Shown in pieces: positions 52,395-64,000 of a DNA stretch of 64,000 bases (position 1 is its first letter; each line of letters starts with the position of its first letter). Position numbers and translations under genes: made by a program. Source of the stretch: Symbiodinium natans (Eukaryota; Sar; Dinophyceae; Suessiales; Symbiodiniaceae); assembly GCA_905221605.1 (NCBI GenBank), contig CAJNDS010000032.1, forward strand, positions 33,501-97,500, written 5' to 3'. The notes beneath the pieces are model-generated. The model had not been told where the DNA came from. It did not search any database and saw only the letters and a program-made list of their open reading frames with translations.

Positions 52395-52745
52395 GGTCTG
52401 CGGGACCCACCCCGCCTCGTCAAAATCGCGCTGGCGCGTGGAGCCTGCGCGAAATTTTTGGCCCGAATGACAGTCCTCTCCATGCTCGCGGGGCGTCGCG
52501 ACGTTGGGCGTGGAGCTTCCTCGACACTTTTTGTGCGAACGACAATCCTCTCGGTGCTTGCAGGGCGTCGCGACGTTGGCGCGTGGAGCTTCCTGGACAT
52601 TTTTGGTGCGCATGGAGCGTCCTCGAAGTTTTTGGGCACGAACGACCCTCTCATGGGACGCGGCGTGTCGCGAAAAATCATGCGGGCACGTGGGGTGTCC
52701 TCGAACGACAACCCTCTCGGTGGACGCGGTGTGTCGTGACGCGGT
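52395..52745 (+). repeat. ~80-bp repeat array, forward orientation
   Basis: About four degenerate units with GCGTGGAGC-TTCCTCGA, TTTTTG-TGCGAACGACAA, CCTCTCGGTG-ACGC and GTCGCGACGTTGG-CGCGTGGAGC. Same unit as 53395-53700 but opposite orientation. Confidence 0.8.
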
Positions 52746-53039
52746 TATGACCTCGTGAGACTTGTAAGTTTCAGCAAGACGAACATTTGGAAGACGATAC
52801 GACGACACGGTTCATCTGAGACATTATCCATTCCGTCATCGAAGTAAGGCGTGCCCACGACGAGGCGGGGCCGTTACACTTACTAGACGTGGACTTTCGC
52901 CAACGTGCAGAAGGTGTTTTTCCACGCCATTGTCCCACCTCCCGGACGTGCGTCCGGACATGCCGCGAGCACCGGTTGTCGTTTGCTCCCAGATCATCAT
53001 CCCAGCCATCATCCCAGGCATACCCTTCAAGGTTTTTTC
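52746..53039. other. Spacer between repeat blocks
   Basis: Contains a direct CATCATCCCAGC duplication near 52995-53020. No gene. Confidence 0.4.
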
Positions 53040-53370
53040 AAAACTTTTCAGCTTGGTGCCCGTACACCTAAGCTTCTTGAAGCCCCGAAACTCTTGAGGC
53101 CCCTAAAAACTCCGTTACAGTACATCAACTTCGTGAGAAAAGCATCTAGGCTTCTTTGGGCCCCTAAACTCCCTTAAGGTCTCTAAGCTTCTTGATGCCC
53201 TTAACTCCTTCAAAGCTTGAAAGACTCTTGCTGCCCCTAGCCCCCTTATTTTAACGTCTTAATGTCTCTAAGCTCCTTGAAGCCCCTAAATTCCCTTAAA
53301 GTTTGAAAGCTTCTTGCGGCCCCTAAGCCCTAAGCCCCCTTAAAGTCTTTAAGCTTCTCCACAGAGAAGG
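53040..53370 (+). repeat. Degenerate CCCCTAAACTCCCTTAAAG repeats
   Basis: Units of roughly 45-60 bp built from AAGCTTCTTG, GGCCCCTAA and CCCTTAAAGTCTTTAAGC recur about six times. It lies between the two inverted ~80-bp arrays. Confidence 0.75.
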
Positions 53371-53394
53371 TCGTCGCTTGAGCCCAGAATTTCG

Positions 53395-53700
53395 AGAACG
53401 CCCCACGCACCAGCGCCACGACACGCCGTGTCATTCGGGAGGGTTGTCGTTTGCGGACAAAATTTCGAAGACGCTCCACGCGCCAGCGTCACGACATGCT
53501 GCGTCCACCTAGTAGGTTGTCGTTTGCGAGCAAAATCTCAAGCGTCAAGACATGCCGCGACCACCGAGAATGCGCGTCGCTCGCCCCCAAAACTTCGAGC
53601 ACGCTCGACGCGCCAGCGCCCGCGACATGCTGCGTCCACCGAGAAGGTTGTCGTTCATGCCAGTTTCGAGGACGCCCCACGCGCCCACGCCTCTCAAAAA
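53395..53700 (-). repeat. ~80-bp repeat array, reverse orientation
   Basis: Read on the minus strand the units give GGCGTCCTCGAAA, GAACGACAACC, TTCTCGGTGGACGC, GCATGTCGCGGGCGCTGG, CGCGT-GAGCGT, the same order as the forward array 650 bp to the left. About four units. Confidence 0.82.
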
Positions 53701-53802
53701 CGTTTGCTTCCGTTCTCTAGTCTGTTCATTATGCCCCCCAACTGCCACTTCTGCATACTTCTGCAGTCTGCTGTGATATGAGACTTGCATGCAACTTGCA
53801 AG

Positions 53803-54110
53803 AAGCGAGTCAACTCACGCGAGGTCGGCATATCGGTTCTGGCTGGCTACAAGTACAGCTCTGTGCACGTGGAGGTTCCCTCCGATTATGAGTTTGGCAT
53901 CGATCACCAGGAGCTCAGTCACATGTCACTATGCCTTGCTCTTGGAAAGTCATCGCTAACCTGCGTTATCTTGCGTTCGAGCGATTGCGCGTTGCTCCTG
54001 CAGGAAGCGATTGTGAAATTAGTTTATTCTGACGCTACCCGCGAGTCTTGCGCAAGAGCAGACTACAACGTTCCCATGGCTCTGACCCAAAACAGCTCCG
54101 TAGCATCCAC
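53803..54110 (+). CDS. Long candidate exon, unidentified
   Basis: After TTGCAAG the reading is open in phase for over 100 codons: REVGISVLAGYKYSSVHVEV, PSDYEFGIDHQELSHMSLCL, SSDCALLLQEAIVKLVYSDA. Strong coding make-up. It may be a 5' exon of the large gene at 54594, but I have not joined the phases. Confidence 0.5.
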
Positions 54111-54139
54111 CCTCGGGCGGCCACCTCAGTTGTTTGGCC

Positions 54140-54205
54140 TCCAATGGTGTTGGCATATTTGGCATGTGTTGGCATGTGTTGGCATGTGTTGGCCCATGTT
54201 GAACA
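54140..54205 (+). repeat. 11-bp minisatellite GGCATGTGTTG
   Basis: TTGGCATGTG repeats about four times, then decays into TTGGCCCATGTTGAACATG. A second small repeat, CGTTCCGCCAA, lies at 54295-54322. Confidence 0.85.
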
Positions 54206-54593
54206 TGTTGACCAGTTGTTGACCCGTCCCCGATCGCATCCGGACAACGTCATGAGGTTCGCATCCTGTGAGCAATCTCACGCTTGTTGCAAACGTTCCG
54301 CCAACGTTCCGCCAACGTTTGGAATGTTGGGCTCTGCAAGCAAACCAGCATCACAAGACAAAAGAGCATCACCCAGACCATGTTACTGTTGAACTACGTT
54401 GAACTGTTGGGCTCTGCGGGCCGAGGCCATCGCCTCTGGCTTCAGGGTCTGTGCTGAGTGTGCCAACTGCGGGCTCCAACGTGCCTTGGTGCCAGCTGCT
54501 CTTCCAATGTAGGTAAGTGTCTGTCAGATTGGTCCCGAAAACGTTTAGGTCAGTCTATGTCAGTCTACTAGGAGCCCGCCGAGATTTGCTGAG

Positions 54594-57500
54594 GCGTTGC
54601 TTCGGGAGGTTCAGTGGCCGCACCTGACATTTATGCACGGTGGCTCATACGAGTTGTGCTATTCTCCGGACGGCTCGTTCGAAGGCGATGAATGGAAAAA
54701 CAACATTGTGCCAGTTCAAGTCATAGTGGTCGGTGTGTCCTCCGAATGCCTCTCAGATGGCTGCTTGGCCAGGGAGCGCTGGGATTGCTACCTTTTTTAC
54801 GGAGGTGAGGACATCAGCTCCTGCCGCATTGACTTTCGGCTGTTTGGCGGAGGCCGGGAGGGCTGGTCCGTTCAGCTAGGCGGCGCGAGCCGCATCAGTT
54901 GGTCCGAGAGCTGGGGCGACGACACCTATGTTGCTGGCGAGTTCGTCCCAGCGACCCGCGTGGAGTGCTCCAACGTGATCACGGGGCAAAGCATCCAACC
55001 GGAGACCCAGCTCTTCCAGTCCTTCTCCTGGGCACCCCCTTCGGGCTCCGGGCTCAACGCAGACGCGTCGACGGCAGCCACGCTGCCGGGCCTGAAGCCG
55101 GAGTTTGCCACCAAGAGCTTCACCCTCACTGCATGTTACTGTCCCAACTACGATGGCCCTGACCCCACAACGGATGCCTGTGACGATGCAGGTGAGTTTA
55201 TCCAGCCAATCGGTGTAGTCTATTACTGGATGATTCGTATTTGCGATATTGACACATACGCGTCGTGTGGCTCATCAAGCAATCCACCCTTCATGCGAGT
55301 TCTTCCCCAGCAGCCTTTTGTATTGAGAGTCGAGTGCCCTCCTGGGGGCACGTCCTGCTCGCCTACCAACAATAATCGCCTCAAACTCCTACCTGGAATT
55401 CCACCTGCAGGTGCGCAGGTGTGCCGAGCTTGTATGATGTGTATGCTACGAAAACATGTCTTGGAGCATTCTTCTTGAGCTGACCGAATGCGCAGGTCCG
55501 GATGGCATCGTACGGATCGAGGTGCCGGAGAGGGCCATCTGGGAGCCACAGTCGCGGTGCAAAATCGAGACCAGCATGAAACCTGGCCCGTTTGGTGCGG
55601 TGATGGTAGGTGCACAGTCGCGTACCTCAAGCCTTGGGGTGACCCGAATCCTGTCAACCTTTGAGTATTAGCTGCCAGCTAGATCATGATGGGAGCCTGG
55701 ATCTTGTTGCCATCTGCATACAATACAGACGTACATAAAACCAAAGCCCTGTCAAATTGTCATGAATCATGAATCCAGCTGCATGTTGTGATTTTTCTCG
55801 CTGGCATGCTGCAGTGCTGCAGGCTTGCTTCCGCACATCAATGTATTTCATGCTTGCATTATGCCCACTCACCTCGGTCAGCGACAGCTGAGGACGGGTG
55901 ATATTGGTTGGTTCCCGCCCTTGGAGTTCGATGATTTCGGCCTTCTCATAGGCGGTGATGCGTACCTTCGGGGTGGCAGCTTGGACTCTACCTTTTGCGT
56001 GTGCTCATGCTTGGGGCTTACCATATCGTGAATCGGCTTTGTAAGGACTCTGGCGACTAAATAGCTTAGAACATATGTGCAATGCAGATATGCAGGAACT
56101 TGTACTGGCTGGCGCTGTAGTCACAATATGTGCAGGTGACCGTCGTGACTACAAATTCTGGGCAAATCCAGCAATGATGGGACTCATGCCGATGGCGAGC
56201 AAGGTGGAAGTCTGCTACTGTGATGAAAACTGCGGGAACTCCTTCAACTATTTCAAGGCCTGTGACCCTCTCGGGGTGCATGAGTACTCACGTGGCAGCA
56301 GAGGAAGGAAGGAGGGAAGGAAGGAGGGAAGGAAGGAAGGAGGGAAGGAGGGAAGGAGGGAAGGAGTTGAAGGAAGGAAGGAATTGAAGGAAGGAAGGAA
56401 GGAAGGAGTTGAAGGAAGGAAGGAAGGAAGGAAGGAAGGAAGGAGTTGAAGGAAGGAAGGAATTGAAGGAAGGAAGGAAGGAGTTGAAGAAGGAAGGAAG
56501 TAGAGGATGTTGCGGACTGCAGAGGGCCATAGAGGCCCCACAATGCAGGCCCGTGAGGGCTAGAGCCTAGGGGATTGCTATCACAGGTGGAGAGGGCTGA
56601 GAGTTTAGGAATGTTTAAAGCGACTTTAGGACCTTTCAAGATCCTACGTCACGGCTCCTGCGCTGAAGTCGGCTTGAAGTGGAGCAACTGTGCGAAGCAA
56701 ACGAATACTCAACGGTCATCAGCTGTCAGGTGGGCGAAATACGGGCGGCGGAGTCAGCAGGGATTGCACGCTGGACTAAGCCGCCGAACCAGGGAGGTGC
56801 CAGATGAGACGCGTGCAGTTAAAGATGGTGAAATCTGAAAGCAGCTGTTCCATGGAAAGCTTCTGTCTTTGTCGCCAAGTTACCTTGCGAGGCCTTATCC
56901 AGGAGATCGAGTCACTTCAATATGTGACCTGTTCTGCAACCGCTTCTGTGTTACCTTCAGTCGCACTTCAAAGTCTGAGGTGAAACGTCCCCTACTTTAA
57001 TGTAGAGGGCTGGGGACGGGGGTTGGCGTCTGGCATGTTTTCGAATGTTTGGTTCTTCGAGCTTCAAAAGAGAAGGTGATTACTAGCTCCTCATCATGGT
57101 ATTAATATCATCATTGACCTCGTGTGCGAATATGGGCTCATGAATCCTTCGAACGGGGGGTGTAAACGGTATAAACCTTACTCTGTGAACTTTAAGACAC
57201 AGGAATTCTCTTATTCCAACCACGGTTTGCCTGACACATTAAGATTGGAAAGTGAGGAAGTTGTTGTAATGGGGTTTCGCGATGCTCTAAGACTCCAAGG
57301 TGACCAAGCAAGGGGCCTTGACGCTATACGGAGGCATCCAGTCCGACTTTGCAGATGGAATGCACCCGTACGACAGCATACCTTGGCGAAAGAAGACGAC
57401 GCTGAAACTCGTTCCCTTTGACAACTGGGCAGCCTACACGGACGCGAGCGGGGGCCAGGCAGCGTGTAGCAGTGTAGAACTTTCCAGAGGCTCTTGCTTG

Positions 57501-60500
57501 CGCGGGGTCGGTTTCGCTGTTGCCGGCAGGTAACACTTGAGCGGTCCCTCAATCTTGACCGCGTTGACACAGAGGATTCCCCAAGGGGGAGCATGGGAAC
57601 CAAGGGAGCCCGTGCAGTTCAGAGATCCACGAGGTTCTTTCCTTTCAGCGACTGAACAGACGTAACACTGGACTGTCATCCACCTTAGCTCACATTCGCA
57701 TCTGGACTCAGGGGTTTGGGTTTCAGGATTCTTGATATGTGTATTTCACAAGGCCTCTTAATTTCCCAAGATTGGGCAGATGAAGAGGTTTATGTATGAA
57801 AACCGTCAGCTTGGAAAGCATTCAAACGAGTGAAAGGTTACTGGGGGCTTTTGCGGGAGAATGTCCGTCGCGAGTTTCCAGGTTCACGATATCAACATGA
57901 GTTCTTTGCACATTATGTAAAATAGCTAAAGCAACTTCATTTCCAGTTGTCCTATCTTTTCCTTCGCTACTACTCATAGCTTTCCAGAAGGCTTATAAAC
58001 AGAAGCTAGAACAACACAACTTGTCCCTCATAGTTTTCTCCTTTCTTTCTGCCTGCTGCCTTCAACATTCAATCCTTAATGGCTCAAACAAACAGCCTTA
58101 ATATTTAACTTTTAACGAGGGAGCAAGGACAGCATCGATTGAAAGAAGAGAACGAGCGTGGGCTCTCTTCGTTGACGATTTTGACAAGGCTTGAATACAA
58201 TGAACGAACTCGCCAGTCTGAAGAAGATACCGGGGTCATGTGAGCACATGTGTGAACACGGCGAATTCCTTGGCCTAGAGCTTTCGATCAACAGGAACCC
58301 TTCATATCGGCTTGGAAGATCTTGAACTTGGGGTTTCACATGAGGGGAGGTGCTTGAGGCTAGATGAGACTCTGGGGCCAGGGGCCTGTAGTGTGGAGGG
58401 CATGTACCTGGTTGGAGTCTGCCTTGAGAGTTTCATGATGTTTCATGTTCTCTTTTGGTTTGCGGGTTCACGAGTGAGGAGAGCCGCCAAGCTTTGAACG
58501 ATGCTTGCGTCAACGGCACCTTCAATGCCGAGTACTACAATGGGCCCAGTACCATGCTCAAGTCAGAGTGTACACTGTTGGACTCACATGCAGTGGCTTT
58601 AGTTCTACCCGATTTTATCCTGCACTGCACTGCACTGCACTGCACTGCTGTTTCTGTGCATGTTATGGAGTGAGTGTGACTCCCAGGTTCAGCTGATCTG
58701 GCGAGGGAGTTTCTCGCCTGGGTTGAACCTGGCCCCTCGAACTACTTGCCCTTCAGTGGTGTCGAGAATGACCAGAGCTTCAACGCATGGAAATCTGGCA
58801 TTTTTCTTGTGTGCTACTGTGCGATGCTTGATGCCGAAGACTTGTGTCAGAGCCCCGTCTACTATATCAACGCAGCGCGTCTGATGTTTCGGGGTCCTAT
58901 GACCGATATACAGCTTGACCTGCCTTCCAATTTCGTGGTGCGTATCGATCTAGAAGGCTGGGGCTTCTCAGATACAGACTCCATCCGTCTTATCAGCATG
59001 ACACAAACCTGCAGAGAGAATGCAAACGACCCTCGCGGGGTTGATGTCTACCGGCTCGGATGCCCTGGATTTAACAGCTCAAGCTGCCGCAAGCCCGATG
59101 TGAAAGAAGACATTCCTGTTCATGTGATTTCAGCTGATCGCACGGGGGTTTACATCACGGACATCTCCATAGGAGATTCTCAGTCCATACTGACCTTCAG
59201 TGGCGACATCACTGCCGAACTGTTAGATGGTGATGCAATCACCATAGATGAGTCGTCCATCATTTTGAATAACAAGAACCATACCACCTGGACCATTGCT
59301 GAACAGCACGTGGTGTCAAAGCTGTCTGGCTTCTACGGCTATGCTGATGAGCCCAGTGTCAAACGGATGCTTTGGAATCGGGTGTCCTACGTTTCAGGAG
59401 AGACCAACAAGCTTCTTATCCGAGCAAGCATGTGTTGGTTGATACTCAACGCTTTGAGTCCAGGGTCTCTTGGGTCCATTGGGTCGTTGGTTACTTGCAG
59501 GATCGGAGATGGCTTGGAGCTTCGCTTCTGTCACGAGCTACTTATGCTTATCTGCTATCTAAAGGCTTCACTGAGTACGCAAGGATCCAAGCAGGACTGA
59601 CCAGTCTATATTATTATGATTATCATTATTATTATTGAAGTACAAGATCGACAAGCATGGTACTGTACCTTTTGCATGTGACAAGAAGCTCAGAGCATTG
59701 AAGACACGGAAGGTTCCCAAATTGTTTGAACATGGCCTTTGCTGCTGCTGAGGTTGAGTATACCTGTGGGTTGGGTCAGCAACACGGAAGATGGCAGTGA
59801 TATCCCGCAGTTCAGATTCGTTCAAAACAAGGGCCGTTGGGCTCGTCGCAATCGGCTCCAGACGAAGGACGGACTTGCTCCACAAGGTTTTTTGTCAGGT
59901 CAGGAGGACCGTTGGCATTTGCAGGATTTTCGAAAGTGCACACGTGATTGCAATCATAGTTATTGATGGAGCTCCTGCCGCGCACGACTGATAGTCAGCA
60001 AGGCACTCCTGTCCTGCAGGAAGAGATCAAAGTTGACTTCGCAGCAATGGTGAAGATATGTTGGGGAGCGTTTGATGAGGGTCGCCAACAATACTACGGA
60101 GAAGCGGGAGTCCTGCAGTTTTCCAGTCCCACCTTCATGGCAGATGCAGGAGTGTATCTGACAACAAGATTGCAAGGAGGAGTAGGTCAGGCGGTCTTGT
60201 CATTTTCCCCTTCAACTGGAACAACTTTTTACAAAGCTTTCCACACCCCTTTGGTTGTCGCTTGGTCGGATGGATTTTGCGTGGCAATGTCATGGCATCA
60301 TTGCCTGTGAATGATGTTCATTCAATCTGCAAGCAAAACCAAGGTCAGGCTTCTTTTCAAAGAGGTGGACTTCATGCTGGAGCCCCTCCTTGCGGGAGCG
60401 ATTGAAAAGCCGGAAGAGCTTGAGGCCATGCCGGAAGACTTTCAAGTGGCTATGGAGAGACTTGCCTCTATCAAATCAGGGCCCAGATTCTGCAGCTCGC

Positions 60501-62640
60501 TCTCTGGCCTCAATGTTTTGTCGAGCGACAATGCTCGACAATGCTGTTTCATGACAAACCTTCAAGCAGCCTTAACGTTGTCATTTCAAGGGCCCAGACT
60601 AAACCAGAGAACTTGGCAACTAGTCGATGAATCTGACCATAATGTCCATTATACTCTTCTGCAAGCGAAGATTTGAAGATCCTGCCGCTCTAAGTCCAGG
60701 CTTGGAGCAGAGGTATATAGTTTGTGAAGCCCATGTCGCGATGCTTCACGCTGCTTTACAATGCTTCACAATGCTTCAATGCTTTTGCTACAGACGGTCG
60801 AAAGGAATGCAACGCAAGCGATTTGTGGGCAGCTTTTCACGGAGATGTGGACCAACGATGACTCAGGCAGCTTAGAGAGTTTAAGTGCAGGCAGCAAGGG
60901 TGGCAGAACAGTGGAAGCAGTTTGCAAGGTCGCAGTCTGTGGCAAGTGCAGAGTTTAGAACGGGGCTGGGGCGGGGGGAGGGGGTGAGATCATGTAAGAA
61001 GTCGTGCAGGTTGTGCAGTTGTGTTTCCTGGATCAACTGCATGTGCACGTCCGCCGAGGCTTTCCTCTTCCGCGTGGATGCTACTATGGACCGCTCTACA
61101 CAGATGTGGTTGCTGACAATGAGCCAGCACGCCCGTCCTACAGGGAATACTTCATCATATTTGAACCAAAGGCTTCGGGCCACTCTTGAAGTCAATTCGC
61201 GTAGGCGTGCTGCGATTTGCGCTCAGTTTGTTTTTGAGTTTGGGAGGCCGGTCTCAAGGACGTCTGTACCCTCAATGACCAGTTCGGGTCGAGGACGGCA
61301 CCCTGTGTCTACCAGTGGCTTGGCTCGATAGTCCGATAGAATCGTGCTGGTTAGCTTGGAATTTCTTATGGCAAGGCCACAGGGGAGCACTTCTAGGCAG
61401 AGCTGTCTATCAATGAAGACTGGTGCTGTGAATTTCATGTCGCACTTTCAAAAGTCAGCACACCAGTGGCGAGTCATCGAGTTAGTCATGCCTTCCGAGT
61501 ACTTCGGAAGTAACTTTTGCACCACCGTAGCCATGAGTTGGCATGAAATACAGACACGGAGAGTGTTGGAAACAGATACGTGTGTGTATATACAGATAGA
61601 GCAGCTGGACGTGCGTACACATCTTACATGGAGAGATGTGCTTCCTCCAGGCCTAGGTATGTGCGGGCGATGCATGTGACATGATGGGACGTGCTTGGGT
61701 CCCAAGGCTGGCATTCAATGCACGTGCGGGTGAAATTGGCATGGTAAACCCCCGGGAAGTTATTGGCATCTACACGCAGTGCGCTGGCAAATCTGGATCA
61801 GCAACGGCCCCTTGGCTTCGTGAATACTCTCTTTCAATCGACGACCAGCCGAAATTGGCAATAAACGCCGCATATGCACGTGTTTGCACATCTGACTTGA
61901 CAAATCTTGACAAGCCATTCTCGAATTGAGTTCAGGTATGTGGCCCGCGCTACAGCGTACTAGAGTACGGCCCAGCTTACGCGACTGCTTCAACAATGCT
62001 GCCAGAGGTTGGAAGTTGCTTGAACCTCTTTTTCCCCTTCTTACATCTCTTTGATTCAGTGCGGGTCGATTCGCCACCAGCTCGAAGTGAGTGCCCGACT
62101 TGGTGCAGGAAAATCATACTCAGCTGGATCGTGTTGAAATGCTTCCTTGGCCTCAAGCTCGCGCCTTGCTGGCATGTTATACGCTTTGATGTGGCGGTCG
62201 TGCAAGGTCGCAGGTGTGCGGCAGAAGGCACGCCAGAAATACGCCACACTTGACCTTTCGATTTCCCAGTGTTTCCATTGTGCCACAAGGCTTGTTGAGC
62301 TCGCTGGGTCTTCGGGCACTGAGCAAGGAGGCCGCCGAGGAGGCTGGATGGCATTGCGCGTGGAGCTCCATGGCAACGTGCGCGTTTCGTTTCAAGTTTC
62401 GCAAGTGTGTCGCAAGTGTTTCGCAAGTGTTTCGCATGTTCTGCTTCTCCTTGAGCTTCCGAGAGGTGCTGGAGCTTCAGCCCACGCTGACCAACGAGGA
62501 TGGTGGTGTTGTTGAGGACCCCTTCAGACTCGTGCTGAGCGAAATGTAAGTAGATATGTTTATCAACATGCAAGGGCCCAGGCACTACCAGAGGGCGCAC
62601 ATCAGCAACAACAGCGGTTGCGAAGCAATGAACATTGCAG
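54594..62640 (+). CDS. Large multi-exon Cys-x-Cys protein, probably extracellular; 3' end not reached
   Basis: Readings repeat a dinoflagellate pattern of beta-strand-rich modules with a Cys-x-Cys or Cys-Tyr-Cys centre: GGSYELCYSPDGSF, FTLTACYCPNYDG, ASKVEVCYCDENCG, SGIFLVCYCAMLD. Better exons: 54594-55410, 55496-55605 (GPDGIVRIEVPERAIWEPQS), about 55882-55970 (RTGDIGWFPPLEFDDFGLLI), 56136-56274, 57300-57440 (DFADGMHPYDSIPWRKKTTL), about 58460-58580 (SRQALNDACVNGTFNAEYYN), 58687-59427 (the longest late exon), 60020-60240 (VDFAAMVKICWGAFDEGRQQ), 61018-61187 (LYTDVVADNEPARPSYREYF), 61730-61920 (ATAPWLREYSLSIDDQPKLA), 62466-62545 and 62582-62640 (HYQRAHISNNSGCEAMNIA). The joins 55410/55496 and 62545/62582 keep frame; others are approximate and exons are missing. 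Many cysteines and NGT/NDT-type sites suggest a secreted or surface protein, but the start with any signal peptide lies further upstream. Function unknown. Confidence 0.75.
56292..56503 (+). repeat. (GGAAG)n / GGAAGGAAGGAGTTGAA microsatellite
   Basis: Purine-only tract of GGAAG and GGGAAGGA units with periodic GAGTTGAA interruptions, inside an intron of the large gene, just after exon 56136-56274. Lys/Glu/Gly and Pro/Ser ORFs here are artefacts. Confidence 0.95.
58617..58649 (+). repeat. (TGCAC)n pentanucleotide repeat
   Basis: CCTGCACTGCACTGCACTGCACTGCACTG, about five units, in an intron of the large gene. Confidence 0.9.
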
Positions 62641-62887
62641 GTACGTAGGGAAAGTGCCCCCTCTTCCTATATCCGAGTGAGCTGCCGCGAGCTTCGTTGT
62701 GCGCATTTGTGCGCTGCAAAGCAGTCCCTTGGTGCAGCCCTGCATCAGAGGAAAGCCCCTAACATGAGGACTTTGTAGATCTTTACAAACAAGTGCGATG
62801 CACAGCTTCCGCAACAGATCACAAGGGGTATATCTTTGTTGGCGCAAAAACTACAGCGCACTGAGCTGTGTCTGTACCCTTGGTAGT
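62641..62887. other. Intron or flank of the large gene
   Basis: Starts with donor GTACGT directly after the last exon seen. No further exon found before the repeat block. Confidence 0.4.
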
Positions 62888-63020
62888 AGGGTCCCCCCCC
62901 CCCCCCCAAACACACACACGCGCACACACGCGCACACCGCGCACACACGCGCACGCACGCGCACGCACGCGCACACACGCGCACACACGCGCACACACGC
63001 ACACGCGCACACGCGCGCAC

Positions 63021-63065
<45 letters not shown>

Positions 63066-63325
63066 CAGACACACAGACACACACACAGACAGACACACAG
63101 ACAGAGACACACACAGACACAGACACAGACACAGACACAGACACAGACACAGACACAGACACACACACAGACACACACACAGACACACACACAGACACAC
63201 ACAGACACACACAGACACACACACACACAGACAGACACACACACACACACACACAGAGACACACACACACACACACACCACAGACACACACACACACACA
63301 CACACACACAACACACACACACACA

Positions 63326-63356
<31 letters not shown>

Positions 63357-64000
63357 CCACACGGACCCACACGGACCCACACGGACCCACGGACCCACAC
63401 GGACCCACACGGACGGACGGACCCCACGGACACGGACCCACACGGACACACACACGGACCCACACACACGGACCCCACACGGACCCACACGGACCCACAC
63501 GGACCCACACGGACCCACAGGACCCACACGGACCCACACGGACCACACGGACCCACACACACCACACGGACCCACACGGACCCACACGGACCCACACGGA
63601 CCCACACGGACCCACACGGACCCACACGGACCCACACGGACCCACACGGACCCACACGGACCCACACGGACCCACACGGACCCACACGGACCCACACGGA
63701 CCCACACGGACCCACACGGACCCGCACGGACCCACACGGACCCACACGGACACACACGGACCCACACGGACACAACACACACACGGACACAACACACACA
63801 CGGACACAACACACACGGACACAACACACACGGACACAACACACACGGGGACAACACACACGGGGACACCACACACGGGGACACACACACACGGGGACAC
63901 ACACACACACACACACACACACGGGGACACACATACACGGGGACACACACACACACACACAAGGGACACATACGGGGAACCAGGGGACACACACGGGGAC
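62888..64000 (+). repeat. CA-rich DNA and 10-bp GGACCCACAC array, running off the window
   Basis: A 15-C run, then CACGCGCACACG and (CA)n with CAGA interruptions (62910-63340), then some 35 copies of GGACCCACAC (about 63343-63780), then GGACACAACACACAC and GGGGACACACA units to the end. The minus strand is stop-free in all three frames for over 1.1 kb because the unit lacks stops. Confidence 0.97.

Noticed and set aside
62745-63994. Three overlapping minus-strand ORFs of 379-415 codons
   Set aside because: All three frames are open at once because the CA and GGACCCACAC repeats contain no stop codons on that strand. The products are Cys/Val/Gly repeats with no domain.

Overview
The window looks like nuclear DNA of a dinoflagellate, probably of the Symbiodiniaceae. 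The evidence is: (1) a fragment of dinoflagellate-type mitochondrial cob; (2) genes split into many small exons whose introns start with GT, GC or GA and end in AG, usually followed by G; (3) degenerate TTTAGGG-type tracts away from any end; (4) very high minisatellite and microsatellite content; (5) genes lying one after another on the same strand.

Layout. 0.1-0.8 kb: ~275-bp tandem repeat. 1.4-2.9 kb: intact 486-codon Rep-like gene (HUH plus superfamily 3 helicase signatures), followed by hairpin-bearing repeats. 4.4-9.7 kb: four copies of a dispersed repeat, one split by ~2.26 kb of AT-rich mitochondrial DNA holding a broken cob; also a 42-bp minisatellite. 10.7-13.3 kb: a candidate gene ending in a Cys-rich tail, then an intronless leucine-rich-repeat gene. 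13.4-15.9 kb: a confidently recognised MIP18/CIA2-family gene in nine exons, one of about 11 nt. 16-23.8 kb: exons of unidentified genes, degenerate telomere-like tracts and a 46-G run. 23.9-26.2 kb: a confidently recognised CFAP161 gene. 26.5-51.9 kb: many short plus-strand exon candidates, mostly of unknown function, one minus-strand exon (46.5 kb), and low-complexity arrays. 52.4-53.7 kb: two arrays of ~80-bp repeats in opposite orientation. 54.6-62.6 kb: many exons of a large Cys-x-Cys protein, probably extracellular. 62.9-64 kb: CA-rich DNA and a 10-bp GGACCCACAC array.

How the genes relate. Nearly all supported genes read left to right, as in dinoflagellate gene arrays whose transcripts are trans-spliced. 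CFAP161 (flagellar doublet microtubules) and MIP18 (cytosolic iron-sulfur delivery) are housekeeping genes. The Rep-like gene and the mitochondrial insertion are the clearest intruders. Exon joins for MIP18 and CFAP161 were worked out by hand from reading phase and family alignment. Other exon clusters are given as candidates, and which exons belong to one gene is often unknown.
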